This document shows, piece by piece, positions 1 to 10,258 of a DNA stretch of 64,000 bases. The notes beneath the pieces are model-generated. The model had not been told where the DNA came from, did not search any database, and saw nothing but the letters and a program-made list of their open reading frames with translations. The stretch comes from Devosia nitrariae (GTDB lineage: Bacteria; Pseudomonadota; Alphaproteobacteria; Rhizobiales; Devosiaceae), in NCBI RefSeq assembly GCF_030160115.1, contig NZ_BSNS01000007.1:607501-671500 (forward strand), in the 5' to 3' direction. Made by a program: the position numbers and the translations under genes. How positions within the stretch are numbered: the first letter of the stretch is position 1; each line of letters opens with the position of its first letter.

Positions 1-1
1 C

Positions 2-382
2 TCCTCGATCTGGCTGCTGCGTACTTATCTCATGCGCATCCCGCGCGAGCTCGACGAGGCGGCCTGGGCAGACGGCGCCAGCCGCCTCTACACGCTGCGC
101 CGCGTGATCCTGCCGCTGGCCATGCCCGGCATCGTGGTGATCTCGATCATGACCTTCATCGGCGCCTACGCCCAGCAGTTCATCTTCGCGCTGACCTTCA
201 ACTCCAAGACCGAGTTCATGCCCCTGCCCGTCGGCCTCTTCGGCTTCTTCGGGCGCCAGGAAGTGCTCTGGAACGAGCTGATGGCGGCAAGCTTCGTCGG
301 TATCCTGCCGGTCATGATCGTCATCGTGTTCCTGCAGCGCTATCTCGTCGCCGGCCTGACGGCCGGTGCCGTCAAGCAATGA
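2..382 (+). CDS. Sugar ABC transporter permease, MalG type (5' end outside window)
   Basis: Inner-membrane permease subunit of a carbohydrate ABC importer. The reading frame is open to the left edge, so only the C-terminal ~126 residues are present. It has the cytoplasmic EAA loop (ELDEAAWADGA, then a conserved proline after hydrophobic residues) that docks on the ATPase, followed by two hydrophobic segments. The next genes are a binding protein, an ATPase, an RpiR regulator and a hexosaminidase, so the substrate is probably an amino sugar or chitin-derived oligosaccharide. Family assignment is firm; substrate is inference from neighbours. Confidence 0.9.
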   Translation, partial: SSIWLLRTYLMRIPRELDEAAWADGASRLYTLRRVILPLAMPGIVVISIMTFIGAYAQQFIFALTFNSKTEFMPLPVGLFGFFGRQEVLWNELMAASFVGILPVMIVIVFLQRYLVAGLTAGAVKQ

Positions 383-508
383 ACCGTGTCGGGCGGCAAG
401 AGGGAAACGTTGTCCGGCGCGGCAGAACAAAGGTTTGGACCGCAGTTCAGGATTGCGGTCCGGGGAGCGCACCCAGTCGGGGTTCGCAAATCAAGGGAGA
501 CTAAAAAC

Positions 509-1729
509 GTGAAAAAAACGAGCAAAGTGCTTCTCGCCTCGCTTGTGGCGCTGGCCGGCACCACCGGCCTCACCACTGCCATCCAGGCCGAAGAGATCAG
601 CTTCATCGTGTGCGGTGACGAGGTTCAACCAAGCTGGTCGGGATATTTCGAGGAGTGGAACGCGGCCAATCCGGATTGGCCGGTCGCTCCGGAAGTCGTG
701 GGCTGGGGTCAATGCCAGGATAAGGTGACGACGCTTGCCGCCGCCGGCAGCCCGGTCGCTCTCGCCTATGTCGGCTCGCGTACTTTAAAGCAGCTCGCCC
801 TCAACGACCTCATCGTCGAAATCCCGATGACCGAGGAAGAAAAGGCAAGCTACTACAACTACGTGCCCGAGACTGTGACCTTCGATGGCACCCAGTGGGG
901 CATCCCGGTCGCCTTCTCGACCAAGGCGCTGTTCTGGAACAAGGACCTCTTCGAAGAAGCCGGCCTCGATCCCGAGGTCGCGCCCAAGACCTGGGAAGAA
1001 GAGATCGCTTTTGCCAAGCAGATCGAGGAGAACACCGACGCCGACGGCTTCGGTCTCGTCGCTAAGACCTTCGACAACACCATGCACCAGTTCCTGCACT
1101 GGGTGTACACCAACAACGGCCAGGTGATCGACGCCGAGGGCAACATCACCTTCAACTCGCCGCAGGTGCTGGCCGCCCTCGAGGCGCTGAAGGAAATCAC
1201 CGCCTACTCGGAAGAAGGCCCGACCGCTTACGAGCAGAACGAAGTACGCGCCATCTTCCTCGACGGCAAGCTCGGCATGGTGCAGGGCGCCATTTCGACG
1301 GGCAATCTTGCAACGGAAGCCGGCATCAACTGGGGCGTTGCTCCTCTCCCGCTTGGCCCCGACGCGCAAGGCCCGGGAACGCTGCTGATCACCGACTCGC
1401 TCGCCGTCTTCAAGGGCAGCGGCGTCGAGGAGAAGGCCATCGAACTCGCCAAGTTCATGACCACTCCCGAGCGGCAGTGGGCTTATGAGAAGGAAGCCGG
1501 CCTCACTCCGCTGCGCCCGCTGCCCGAGGTCGAGGAGATGGTCGCCGAGAATCCGACCTGGAAGCCGTTCATCGACGGCATCGAGTATGGTGGTCCCGAG
1601 CCGCTGTTCACCGACTACCAGGGCCTGCAGAACGTGATGATCGAGCTGGTCCAGTCGGTGGTGACCGGCCAGGCCGAACCCGCCGCCGCCCTCGAAAGGG
1701 CTGCGTCCGAGCTCGAGCAGTACAAGTAA
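509..1729 (+). CDS. Extracellular sugar-binding protein of ABC transporter
   Basis: Periplasmic family-1 solute-binding protein of about 406 residues that captures the sugar for the adjacent permease. I chose the GTG at 509 because AAGGGAGA at 493-500 gives a good ribosome binding site and the product then starts with Lys residues, a hydrophobic core and an IQA/EE signal-peptidase site near residue 26. A longer in-frame ORF from 386 has no signal peptide at its start. The C-terminal half (KPFIDGIEYGGPEP, then a conserved helix) is typical of family-1 binding proteins. It lies between permease and ATPase genes in one operon. Confidence 0.92.
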   Translation: MKKTSKVLLASLVALAGTTGLTTAIQAEEISFIVCGDEVQPSWSGYFEEWNAANPDWPVAPEVVGWGQCQDKVTTLAAAGSPVALAYVGSRTLKQLALNDLIVEIPMTEEEKASYYNYVPETVTFDGTQWGIPVAFSTKALFWNKDLFEEAGLDPEVAPKTWEEEIAFAKQIEENTDADGFGLVAKTFDNTMHQFLHWVYTNNGQVIDAEGNITFNSPQVLAALEALKEITAYSEEGPTAYEQNEVRAIFLDGKLGMVQGAISTGNLATEAGINWGVAPLPLGPDAQGPGTLLITDSLAVFKGSGVEEKAIELAKFMTTPERQWAYEKEAGLTPLRPLPEVEEMVAENPTWKPFIDGIEYGGPEPLFTDYQGLQNVMIELVQSVVTGQAEPAAALERAASELEQYK

Positions 1730-1799
1730 GCCCAACCGAACCGCGCCGTCGCCCTGAAGAGTCGGGCGGCGGCGCCTGCAACCCGATCCGGAGGTCACC

Positions 1800-2879
<1,080 letters not shown>

Positions 2880-2957
2880 AGCGGGATGCGCCGGGTGCCG
2901 ATGGTCGGTGCCCGTCCCCAGTGAAACCCCCGCTAGGGGCAAGCCAAGAACGGTTCC

Positions 2958-3824
2958 ATGTCTGACCTCGTCGGCCTCCTGCACAACGAAAGGGACGAAT
3001 TCACCCGTTCCGAGCAGATCCTGACCGACATCGTGCTCGCCGATGTCGATGCGGTGCTCAACATGTCGATCGTCGACCTTGCCCGCATCGCCGACGTCTC
3101 GCCGCCCACCGTCACCCGCTTCTGCCGGCGCCTCGGGTGCAAGAGCTATGCCGAGTTCCGGGTCCGGCTTGCCCAGTCGCGCTTCATTGGTTCGCGCTAT
3201 CTGGTGCCGCCCGCCGGCCCGCAGACCGCCCGCGACATCGCCCAGGGGGTGATCAACGACATACAGTCCACCATCTACGACACCTTCGACCGCATCGACA
3301 TCGCCGCCCTCGAGGCGGCGGCCGAAGCGATCGTTAGGGCCAGCTACATCGTCGCCTTCGGCTCGGGCGGCGGCTCGTCGATGATGGCGAGCGAAGCCGA
3401 GACCCGCCTCTTCCGCCTCGGCCTCAAGGTCTCCTCGACCCTCGACCATCAGGCCCAGATGATGCGCGCGGCCGGCGCCCCGCCCGGCACTGTGGTTCTC
3501 GCCTTTTCCATGTCCGGCAACAACCTGCCGCTCGACAAGGCGCTGACCATCGCCGGCGAATATGGCCACAAGCGCATCGTCGTGACCCGTTCCGATTCAC
3601 CGGTTGCCGAGCACGCCGATATCCTGCTGACCGTCGACCGGACCGAGCACACCGACATCCTCAAGCCTTCGACGACCCGCTATGCCTATCTTGCCCTCAT
3701 CGACATCCTCGCCCAGACCGTCGCCACCCGCCTTGGCGCGCCGGCCGTCAATGCCATGCGCCGGATCAAGCACCAGCTCGTGATCAATCGCGACGGCGAC
3801 GACACCCAGCCACTGGGCGACTGA
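2958..3824 (+). CDS. MurR/RpiR family transcriptional regulator
   Basis: A 288-residue regulator with an N-terminal RpiR helix-turn-helix (about 1-80, ending SPPTVTRFCRRLGCKSYAEFR) and a C-terminal SIS sugar-phosphate-binding domain (about 120-260, with GSGGGSSMMASEAETRLFRLG-like phosphosugar loop and the SGN motif in FSMSGNNLPL). RpiR proteins usually sense amino-sugar or sugar phosphates, so this one probably controls the flanking uptake and GH20 genes. It follows the ATPase gene by 78 bp in the same direction. The effector is inferred, not visible. Confidence 0.9.
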   Translation: MSDLVGLLHNERDEFTRSEQILTDIVLADVDAVLNMSIVDLARIADVSPPTVTRFCRRLGCKSYAEFRVRLAQSRFIGSRYLVPPAGPQTARDIAQGVINDIQSTIYDTFDRIDIAALEAAAEAIVRASYIVAFGSGGGSSMMASEAETRLFRLGLKVSSTLDHQAQMMRAAGAPPGTVVLAFSMSGNNLPLDKALTIAGEYGHKRIVVTRSDSPVAEHADILLTVDRTEHTDILKPSTTRYAYLALIDILAQTVATRLGAPAVNAMRRIKHQLVINRDGDDTQPLGD

Positions 3825-3895
3825 CCATTTCAGGCGGCCGCGCGCCAGCGCGATCGCTATCGCCCACCACCTTTCAACCTCAAGGTAAACAAGCC

Positions 3896-5839
3896 ATGGC
3901 TATCCGGCCCGCCCTCACCCTTGCGACCACGTTCACCAAAGCCGCCGACGGCAAGCCCGCAACCTACGGGCTCGAGTTGACCAACCAGTCGGACACGACC
4001 GTCAGCGATTTCACCCTCTGCTTTATCGCCCCGACCCGCGTCGACCTCGAAGCGACGTTCGACAACGCCACCCTCAAGCGCCGCTCCTCCAACTTCGTCG
4101 AGATCGCACCGCCCGACGGGTTCGTGCTCGAGCCTGGCGGGCGCTGGAAGACCGCGACCGCGAGCCTCGGACGCGACCTTCAGCACTGGAGCGATGGCGC
4201 CAACGCCGCCTATCTCGCCTTCGCCGACGGCTCGACAGTGCCCATAGAAAGCGTTCCTACCACGCTGACCGGCGACAATGCGCCGCTGAAGCGTGGCACT
4301 GAACCTTTCCCCGTGCCCGGACCCGGCAAGGCGCCCGCGCCCATTTCCGTCGTGCCCTGGCCCAATCTGGTCGCCATCGAGTCCATCGGCGACACGCCCG
4401 CCGGCCTCGCCGTCCAAGCGACGGGAGAAGCGGCAAAGGCCGCGTCGGTCTTTGCCGATCTCGCCCAATCGCTCTTTCCCGCCGACGGGCTCATCCGTCC
4501 GGTGGCCGAAGGCGGCCTGCCGGTTTCGCTCGCGACCGATGCCGGCCAAAAGCCCGAGGCCTACCGCATCGCCTTTGCCGCCGACCATGTCACCGTCCAC
4601 GCCGGCGGCCACGCCGGCTGGCTCTACGGGCTCGTCACCCTCGGCCAGATCCTGCGCGGCGCCCGCCGGCACCCACTGACTTTCGGCTTCCCGACATCCG
4701 GAGAGATTACCGATGCGCCGGCTTTCGGCTGGCGCGGCAGCCACCTCGACGTCTCGCGCCAGTTCTATTCCACCGCCGAAGTGCAGCAGTTCCTCAAGAT
4801 CATGGCCTGGAACAAGCTCAACCGCTTCCACTGGCACCTGACCGATGACGAGGGCTGGCGCGTCGAGATCGACGCCTATCCGGAGTTGACCGATATCGGC
4901 GCCTGGCGCGGCCATGGCCTGCCTCTACCTCCGCTCTTCGGTACGGGCGCGGCCCGCAATGGCGGCTATTACACCAAGGAGGCGATCCGGCAGACGGTCA
5001 GCCTCGCCGAGACGCTCGCCATCGACGTCGTGCCCGAGATCGACGTACCCGGCCATTCCTTCGCCGCCATCGTCGCGCTGCCCTGGCTCTCGGACCCCGA
5101 CGAGACCGGCGCCTACTATTTCCACGACAACTTCCCCAATGCCTGTCTCAACCCGGCCTACGAGCCGGTCTACGAGTTCGTCGAGAAGATGTTCGGCGAG
5201 CTTCTGGAGCTCTTCCCTTCAAAGACGTTCCATGTGGGCGCCGACGAAGTGCCCGAGGGGGCCTGGGAAGGCTCGCCCCTCGCCCGCGCCATGAACGAGA
5301 AGATCGGGGGCGTAGGTCCGGAAAAGCTGCAGGCGGCATTCCTGCGGCGTGTGCAGGCGTTCTTGACGCAGAACGGGCGCATCACCGGCGCCTGGGAAGA
5401 GGCCGCGCTCGGCGGCGGCATCGACAAGGCGCACGCCTATCTCGTCGGCTGGAAATCGGTCGAGGTCTCGGCCGAGCTCGCCGGGGAAGGCTATGACATC
5501 GTCATGGCTCCGGGCCAACGCTACTATCTCGACATGGCCAATGGCGCCCAATGGTCCGAGCCCGGCGCCTCCTGGGCCGGCTGGTCGGGCCCCGAGGAGA
5601 CCTATACCTTCGAACCGGGCGAAGGCTGGACCGAGGCGCAGAGAGAGCACCTCTGGGGCGTCCAGGCCTGCATCTGGTCCGAGCACCTGACCGACCGCGC
5701 CATCTTCGACCGCCTGGTCTTCCCGCGCCTCTCGGCCATCGCTGAGACCGGCTGGACGGCCAAGGACAAGAAGTCCTGGGAGCGGTTCAAGTCGATGGCC
5801 GGGCTGCTGCCCAACCTTTATGGCTATTGGAGCGAGTAA
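3896..5839 (+). CDS. Beta-N-acetylhexosaminidase, glycoside hydrolase family 20
   Basis: A 647-residue GH20 enzyme that releases terminal N-acetylhexosamines from chitin oligosaccharides or glycoconjugates. It shows an N-terminal beta domain, the GH20b region, then the catalytic TIM barrel from about residue 275 (FGWRGSHLDVSRQF). The family motif HVGADE is at residues 446-451, where Asp450-Glu451 are the substrate-assisted catalytic pair. No signal peptide is visible, so it is probably cytoplasmic and acts on imported chitobiose-like sugars. It is the last gene of the uptake cluster. Exact substrate is inference. Confidence 0.93.
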   Translation: MAIRPALTLATTFTKAADGKPATYGLELTNQSDTTVSDFTLCFIAPTRVDLEATFDNATLKRRSSNFVEIAPPDGFVLEPGGRWKTATASLGRDLQHWSDGANAAYLAFADGSTVPIESVPTTLTGDNAPLKRGTEPFPVPGPGKAPAPISVVPWPNLVAIESIGDTPAGLAVQATGEAAKAASVFADLAQSLFPADGLIRPVAEGGLPVSLATDAGQKPEAYRIAFAADHVTVHAGGHAGWLYGLVTLGQILRGARRHPLTFGFPTSGEITDAPAFGWRGSHLDVSRQFYSTAEVQQFLKIMAWNKLNRFHWHLTDDEGWRVEIDAYPELTDIGAWRGHGLPLPPLFGTGAARNGGYYTKEAIRQTVSLAETLAIDVVPEIDVPGHSFAAIVALPWLSDPDETGAYYFHDNFPNACLNPAYEPVYEFVEKMFGELLELFPSKTFHVGADEVPEGAWEGSPLARAMNEKIGGVGPEKLQAAFLRRVQAFLTQNGRITGAWEEAALGGGIDKAHAYLVGWKSVEVSAELAGEGYDIVMAPGQRYYLDMANGAQWSEPGASWAGWSGPEETYTFEPGEGWTEAQREHLWGVQACIWSEHLTDRAIFDRLVFPRLSAIAETGWTAKDKKSWERFKSMAGLLPNLYGYWSE

Positions 5840-5864
5840 CTCAGGGGAGATCTGAGAGCTCGGA

Positions 5865-5982
5865 CCACCCCCTCCCAACCTCCCCCATCATGGGGGAGGT
5901 GTCGGTCTGGTGTGCTTGGCACGATCTTGCCAGGACCACAGCGTTCACCCTCCCCCTTGTGGGGAGGGCAGGGAGGGGGTGG
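5865..5982. repeat. Intergenic C-rich inverted-repeat element
   Basis: The gap between the convergent hexosaminidase and oxidoreductase genes is filled by nested palindromes. Outer arms CCACCCCCTCCC (5865-5876) and GGGAGGGGGTGG (5971-5982) are complementary. Inside are a near-perfect hairpin ACCTCCCCCAT/ATGGGGGAGGT (5878-5900) and a second CCCTCCCC/GGGGAGGG hairpin near 5949-5969. This resembles REP/BIME-like elements seen between genes in many rhizobial genomes and may also end transcription from both sides. Confidence 0.7.
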
Positions 5983-6003
5983 ACGGGATCGCGTTATACA
6001 CCG

Positions 6004-8889
6004 CTAGTTCGGCCGGCTCGTATACTCCAGCAAACTCACCAGCGACACGAACGGGATCCCCGCCTGTTCCGACAATCCCGAGGCGCAGGTCGAAACCGTC
6101 GACACGCCAAGATCGCACCCTTGCGGAATATCGCCCCTGACAAACCGGGTCGCATGCTCATTGAGCTCGGGAACGAACAGGCCCTTGTCCCCTCCATAGC
6201 CGCAGCAGGTGACCGAGGAAATGACCGCGATCTCCCCGGCGCAGGCCCTGGCGATCGCTTCCGTCGCCCCCTGCTCGCGCATGCGCTGGGCCGAACAGTT
6301 GTGGTGGACGGCAACGGTCGGCAAACGCCGCGTTATGGCAAGATGTGGCAGCACCTCGGCCAGCAGGAATTCGCTGGAATCGGCAACGTGAGCCTCGCCC
6401 GGGAACTCGCGCAGATGCTTGGCGCAGGTCGAGGCGTCGGTCAGGACCGGCACCTCGCCGCGATGCGAGAGCGCCGAAAGCCCGTCCTTCAGCCGCCCGC
6501 CGACCCGGCGCGCTTCCTCCGGGAACCCCTTGGAATGGAAGGGCTGGCCGCAGCACTGGCCGGAAAGGTGCTCGGGTACGCTCACCGCATAGCCCGCCCG
6601 CGACAGCAGCGCGATCATCGCCTCGGGCGTCGGGAGCAGGTCATAGGCAGATTTGGGCGCGCCGAACATGCGCGTGGCGCAGGAAGGGAAGTAGACGACG
6701 GGACCTCGCGGCGCGGCCGCGGGCGCCGCGGGCCTCGGCACGCTCGGGCCTGGCTTCAGCGCCTCATAGACGCGCGGCACGCGCTTGCCCGAAAGACGCC
6801 GCGCCGTCTCGGTCGCCGCTTCAACGACCGGCGCCGAGACCACCGCCTTGGCCGCATCGGCCACCCCGACGCCGAGGCGCATCGCCGTCTCGATGGCACC
6901 GGTGTGGTCGGCAGCAATGTGCGCGATCCGCTGCGAAAGGCCGCCCCGCCGGCGCGCCCGTTCGCCGAGGATCATCGTGCCGGTCTCGATGCCGACCGGG
7001 CAGCGCAGCGAGCAGAGATTGCAGCCCGCGCACGTGTCCATGCCGGCAAACCGGAAATCTTCGTCGAGCCGTTTCAGGCGCTCCGGGTCCTCGCCGCTTC
7101 GCTTGAGCCGTGCCCGCTCGCGGGTGACTGCTATGCGCTGACGCGGCGACAGGGTCATATGATGGCTGGGACAGGCCGGTTCGCAAAAGCCGCACTCGAT
7201 GCACATGTCGACAAGGTCGTCGGCGAGCGGCATTACCTTGAGGTTCTTGATATGGATATGCTGGTCTGCGTTGAGCAGCACGCCCGGATTGAGCAATCCC
7301 TCGGGATCGAACAGGGCCTTGATGCGGTGCATCAGGCCATAGGCCTTGGGGCCCCACTCGGCTTCGACAAAAGGCGCAATGGCCCGGCCGGTGCCGTGCT
7401 CGGCCTTGAGCGATCCCTGATACTTGACCGAAACCAGTTGCGACAGGTCATGCGAGAAGCGGTCGAACTTGACGTCTGCGCCCGGCGCCGAAAAGTCGTC
7501 GCTCATCTGGAAATGCAAATTGCCGGCAAGCGCATGGCCGAAGATGATGGCATCCTCATAGCCATGGTCGTCGAGCAGCTGGCGCATCTCGATGACGAAG
7601 TCGGCGAGCCGGTCGATCGGCGCGGCAACGTCCTCGGTCAGCATGGAGGTGCCCTTGGGGCGCATGGCTCCGCCCGAGGCGAAGAACCCCTTGCGGATGT
7701 CCCAGAGCGCGTGCGAGCGCGTCTCGTCGGTCGAAAAGTCGATATGGGTGGCGTTTTCGCCGGCGAGGATCGCCACGGCCTTTTCGACCTCGACGGCCAG
7801 TTCCTCTTCCGTCGGCGCCGTCACGTCGATAAGCACAGCCGGCGAATTATCGGTGAGGTAGGGCAGGAGCGGCGCCATCGGCGGCAGGTGCTCGACCGTC
7901 GCCAGCGCCCGCCGCTCGATATATTCGGCCGCCGTCACCCCGGTCGTCACCTGCACGCCATTGTTGGCGAGCTTGATGATCGCCCGACCGGCCGATTGCG
8001 GATCGGGAAACGGCACCAGCGCCGTCGACTTGAACGGGTGCTCAGGCACCGTGTTGTAGGTGACCTCGGACACGAACCCCAGCGTGCCTTCGGATCCGAC
8101 CATCAAGTGGATGAGGATGTCGAGCGGGTCGTGGTAATCGACGAGGGCGTTGAGCGAATAGCCGACCGTATTCTTGATGGCGTATTTGCGCCTGATGAGC
8201 GCAACGAGCTCCTCGTCGGCCATGACTTCGTGATGGAGGTCGTGGAGCGCGGCGAGCATGGCGGCATGGGTCCGGCGGAAACGCGCGCAGCTTTCCGCAT
8301 CGCCGGAATCGAGCATGGTCCCGTCGGTCAGCACCATCCGCAGCCGCGTCATGGTGTGGTAGGTGTTCTGCGCCACGCCGCAGCACATGCCAGAGGAATT
8401 GTTGGAGACGACCCCGCCGATCTTGCAGGTCGCCTGGCTTGCCGGATCCGGCCCGATCTTGCGGTTGAAGGGCTTCAGTGCCCGGTTGGCCTCGGCGACG
8501 ATGATCGCCGGCCCCAGCGTGATCTGGTCGGCGCCGGGATGGACGCTCATCTTGCGCCAGCCGTCGCCGAGGACGGCGAGCACCCCGTCGGTCACCGCCT
8601 GGCCAGAAAGCGACGTGCCGGCGGCGCGGAAAGTGAGCGGCAACCCCTCGGCCCTCGCCGCCTCGAAGACCGCGCGCACATGGTCCTCACTGTCGACGAA
8701 CACCACCGCTGCCGGGATCAGCCGGTAGGACGAGGCGTCCCCACTCCAGGCATAGGTCATCAACGGATCAGTCATCATCCGTTTGGGGTCGATGACGCTC
8801 TTGAGTCGGTCGACAACCCGCTCGCCGGCGGCCTGCCGGTCAAGGGGTTGAAGGGGGCGGGTCTGGGAAGAAACGAGAGCTTGCTGCAT
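6004..8889 (-). CDS. FAD-linked oxidase / Fe-S (CCG-domain) oxidoreductase fusion, YdiJ type
   Basis: A 961-residue flavin and iron-sulfur dehydrogenase for a 2-hydroxy acid (D-lactate or D-2-hydroxyglutarate class). The order is an FAD_binding_4 domain (GTSLSGQAVTDGV near residue 90), FAD-oxidase C-terminal domain, a ferredoxin-like domain with CIECGFCEPACPSH and CAGCNLCSLRCPVG cluster motifs, and two CCG cysteine motifs (GQCCGQPF and TCCGYGG) near the C terminus. The start has GGAGG just upstream. It is close to the length of E. coli YdiJ. The substrate cannot be read from sequence; D-2-hydroxyglutarate and D-lactate are both possible. Confidence 0.88.
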   Translation of the reverse strand: MQQALVSSQTRPLQPLDRQAAGERVVDRLKSVIDPKRMMTDPLMTYAWSGDASSYRLIPAAVVFVDSEDHVRAVFEAARAEGLPLTFRAAGTSLSGQAVTDGVLAVLGDGWRKMSVHPGADQITLGPAIIVAEANRALKPFNRKIGPDPASQATCKIGGVVSNNSSGMCCGVAQNTYHTMTRLRMVLTDGTMLDSGDAESCARFRRTHAAMLAALHDLHHEVMADEELVALIRRKYAIKNTVGYSLNALVDYHDPLDILIHLMVGSEGTLGFVSEVTYNTVPEHPFKSTALVPFPDPQSAGRAIIKLANNGVQVTTGVTAAEYIERRALATVEHLPPMAPLLPYLTDNSPAVLIDVTAPTEEELAVEVEKAVAILAGENATHIDFSTDETRSHALWDIRKGFFASGGAMRPKGTSMLTEDVAAPIDRLADFVIEMRQLLDDHGYEDAIIFGHALAGNLHFQMSDDFSAPGADVKFDRFSHDLSQLVSVKYQGSLKAEHGTGRAIAPFVEAEWGPKAYGLMHRIKALFDPEGLLNPGVLLNADQHIHIKNLKVMPLADDLVDMCIECGFCEPACPSHHMTLSPRQRIAVTRERARLKRSGEDPERLKRLDEDFRFAGMDTCAGCNLCSLRCPVGIETGTMILGERARRRGGLSQRIAHIAADHTGAIETAMRLGVGVADAAKAVVSAPVVEAATETARRLSGKRVPRVYEALKPGPSVPRPAAPAAAPRGPVVYFPSCATRMFGAPKSAYDLLPTPEAMIALLSRAGYAVSVPEHLSGQCCGQPFHSKGFPEEARRVGGRLKDGLSALSHRGEVPVLTDASTCAKHLREFPGEAHVADSSEFLLAEVLPHLAITRRLPTVAVHHNCSAQRMREQGATEAIARACAGEIAVISSVTCCGYGGDKGLFVPELNEHATRFVRGDIPQGCDLGVSTVSTCASGLSEQAGIPFVSLVSLLEYTSRPN

Positions 8890-8966
8890 GCCTCCTAACT
8901 AACATGTTAGTTGGCTCGCGGGCAAACGACTTCTCGCATTCACCCGCCTTCGGTCACTCTGGCAGC

Positions 8967-9392
8967 CTATCGGGCGGCGACCGACGCCTTGCGCCAGCGT
9001 CCCCAAATAACGAACAGCGCCAGCGCCAGCACAACGAGATTGAGTGGCAATGTGAAAGCCGTTTCGCCCCGAATGCCGTGCAGGACAATAGCCGAAACCT
9101 GGACGAACGCCATGCCGACGACCGCGAGCGGCGTCAGGAACGGCAGGATGCGCATTGCTGCGGGCGCGATGATGCCGATGGCTCCGAGAACCTCCATCAC
9201 GCCCAGGAACTGGATAAAGGCCGGCGGCATGGCCAGCGCCCAGGCCCAGCCCATCTCGGCAAGCGCCTGCGGCGGCTGGGTAACCTTCATGATGCCGGCA
9301 TAGAGAAAGAAGACCGCCAGCAACCCCTGGACCAGCCAGAGGGTAATGTTCCACCACCTGATCCGGTTGACCTCTACCGTATCCGTCGCCAT
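8967..9392 (-). CDS. DoxX-like integral membrane protein
   Basis: A 141-residue protein with four hydrophobic helices, including the DoxX-like start of helix 1 (LAVFFLYAGIMKV) and GVMEVLGAIGIIAP in helix 2. I took the ATG at 9392 because AAGGAGAC precedes it; an in-frame Met 12 codons upstream lacks such a site. The gene is divergent from a TetR regulator and the promoter region between them holds two identical-spacing palindromes, so it is the probable regulatory target. DoxX-like proteins are of uncertain function (quinone or redox-related roles are proposed). Confidence 0.85.
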   Translation of the reverse strand: MATDTVEVNRIRWWNITLWLVQGLLAVFFLYAGIMKVTQPPQALAEMGWAWALAMPPAFIQFLGVMEVLGAIGIIAPAAMRILPFLTPLAVVGMAFVQVSAIVLHGIRGETAFTLPLNLVVLALALFVIWGRWRKASVAAR

Positions 9393-9433
9393 TGCCGTCT
9401 CCTTCACATTGAGCATCCCTGGCACCAAATGGT

Positions 9434-9481
9434 ACGATAACCTACATTATCGTTGTGTGATACGATATGCTCTACTATCGT
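9434..9481. promoter_or_regulatory. Two tandem TetR operator candidates
   Basis: Two 20-bp palindromes share the same form ACGATA-N8-TATCGT: 9434-9453 and 9462-9481, spaced 28 bp apart, with different N8 spacers. They lie in the short region between the DoxX-like gene (reads left from 9392) and the TetR gene (reads right from 9499), the second ending 17 bp before the TetR start. The pattern is seen directly; binding by the adjacent TetR is inferred from divergent arrangement and auto-regulation usual in this family. Confidence 0.75.
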
Positions 9482-9498
9482 TTAGGAGTCAATCCGGT

Positions 9499-10140
9499 AT
9501 GAAAGAGTGGTCTGGCGATCATCCCAAGGCAAAGCTGATGGCGCGCAAGCGTGCCGGAATTCTCGCTTCTGCCAAGACCGCCTTCCTCACCAGCGGATAT
9601 GGCGGGACCAGCATGGAAAGCATCGCCAAGGCCGCTGACGTCTCCATCATGACGCTCTACCGGCACGCGCAAAGCAAGGACGACCTGTTTTCCGCGGTGA
9701 TCGCCAACGCCTGCGATCCGGACGACCCCCGCGAGCAGGCCGAGTTTGCGCGCATGGCGGAACTTTCCTTTGCCGATCTCCTGACCGAATCCGCGCTCTA
9801 TATGCAAAAGATCCTCACCCGACCGGATACGGTTGCGCTGATGCGGGTGGTGATGGCGGAAGCGTCGCGCTTTCCGCATCTGGCCGAGCTCGCCTATCGG
9901 GGCTTCATCGTGCGGCTCGAGGCAATCGTGGCGCAGATTCTCGCGCACACCCCGGAAGCCGGTGGCCTGGCGCAGGCCGAGAGGGAAAGGCTCGGCAGGC
10001 TCTTCGTCGACCGCATCGTCGGCGCCGATATGCTGCGGGTTCTGCTGGGGATGGCGGCGCCCTCGACCAGCGAGCAACGGGCCCGCGCCGAGCGCGCGCG
10101 CGACGATATCCTGCGCGAGCTCGAAACGCTCAAACGTTGA
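9499..10140 (+). CDS. TetR family transcriptional regulator
   Basis: A 213-residue repressor with the TetR N-terminal helix-turn-helix (ILASAKTAFLTSGYGGTSME, SIAKAADVSIMTLYRHAQSKDDLF at about 20-62) and a helical ligand-binding C-terminal domain containing a TetR_C-like TRPDTVALMRVVMAE region. The ATG at 9499 is preceded by TTAGGAGTC; the longer ORF from 9346 would run across the operator region and is unlikely. It is divergent from the DoxX-like gene and probably represses both genes through the paired palindromes. The ligand is unknown. Confidence 0.9.
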   Translation: MKEWSGDHPKAKLMARKRAGILASAKTAFLTSGYGGTSMESIAKAADVSIMTLYRHAQSKDDLFSAVIANACDPDDPREQAEFARMAELSFADLLTESALYMQKILTRPDTVALMRVVMAEASRFPHLAELAYRGFIVRLEAIVAQILAHTPEAGGLAQAERERLGRLFVDRIVGADMLRVLLGMAAPSTSEQRARAERARDDILRELETLKR

Positions 10141-10194
10141 GTTGTGGTACACGGCGCCAGCCCCCCGAGAGTCCGGCACTTGTGGCAACGCGAA

Positions 10195-10224
10195 AGGCCC
10201 GCCCAGTGCGGCGGGGGCGGGCCT
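10195..10224. terminator. Bidirectional terminator hairpin
   Basis: A perfect 10-bp stem AGGCCCGCCC (10195-10204) / GGGCGGGCCT (10215-10224) with a 10-nt loop lies between the convergent TetR and PadR genes. On the minus strand it is followed by TTTCGCG. It probably stops both transcripts. Confidence 0.6.
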
Positions 10225-10258
10225 CGATCAACTTTGCCTAGCTCAGGGTCTACGCGCC

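Noticed and set aside
5827..8898. 1023-residue plus-strand ORF opposite the FAD/Fe-S oxidoreductase
   Set aside because: Composition is Arg/His/Gly-rich shadow of a real minus-strand gene with cofactor motifs; it has no domain or ribosome site.
9434..9481. Insertion-sequence end or attachment site
   Set aside because: Short regular dyads in a regulator's divergent promoter fit operators better; no transposase or direct repeat flanks.
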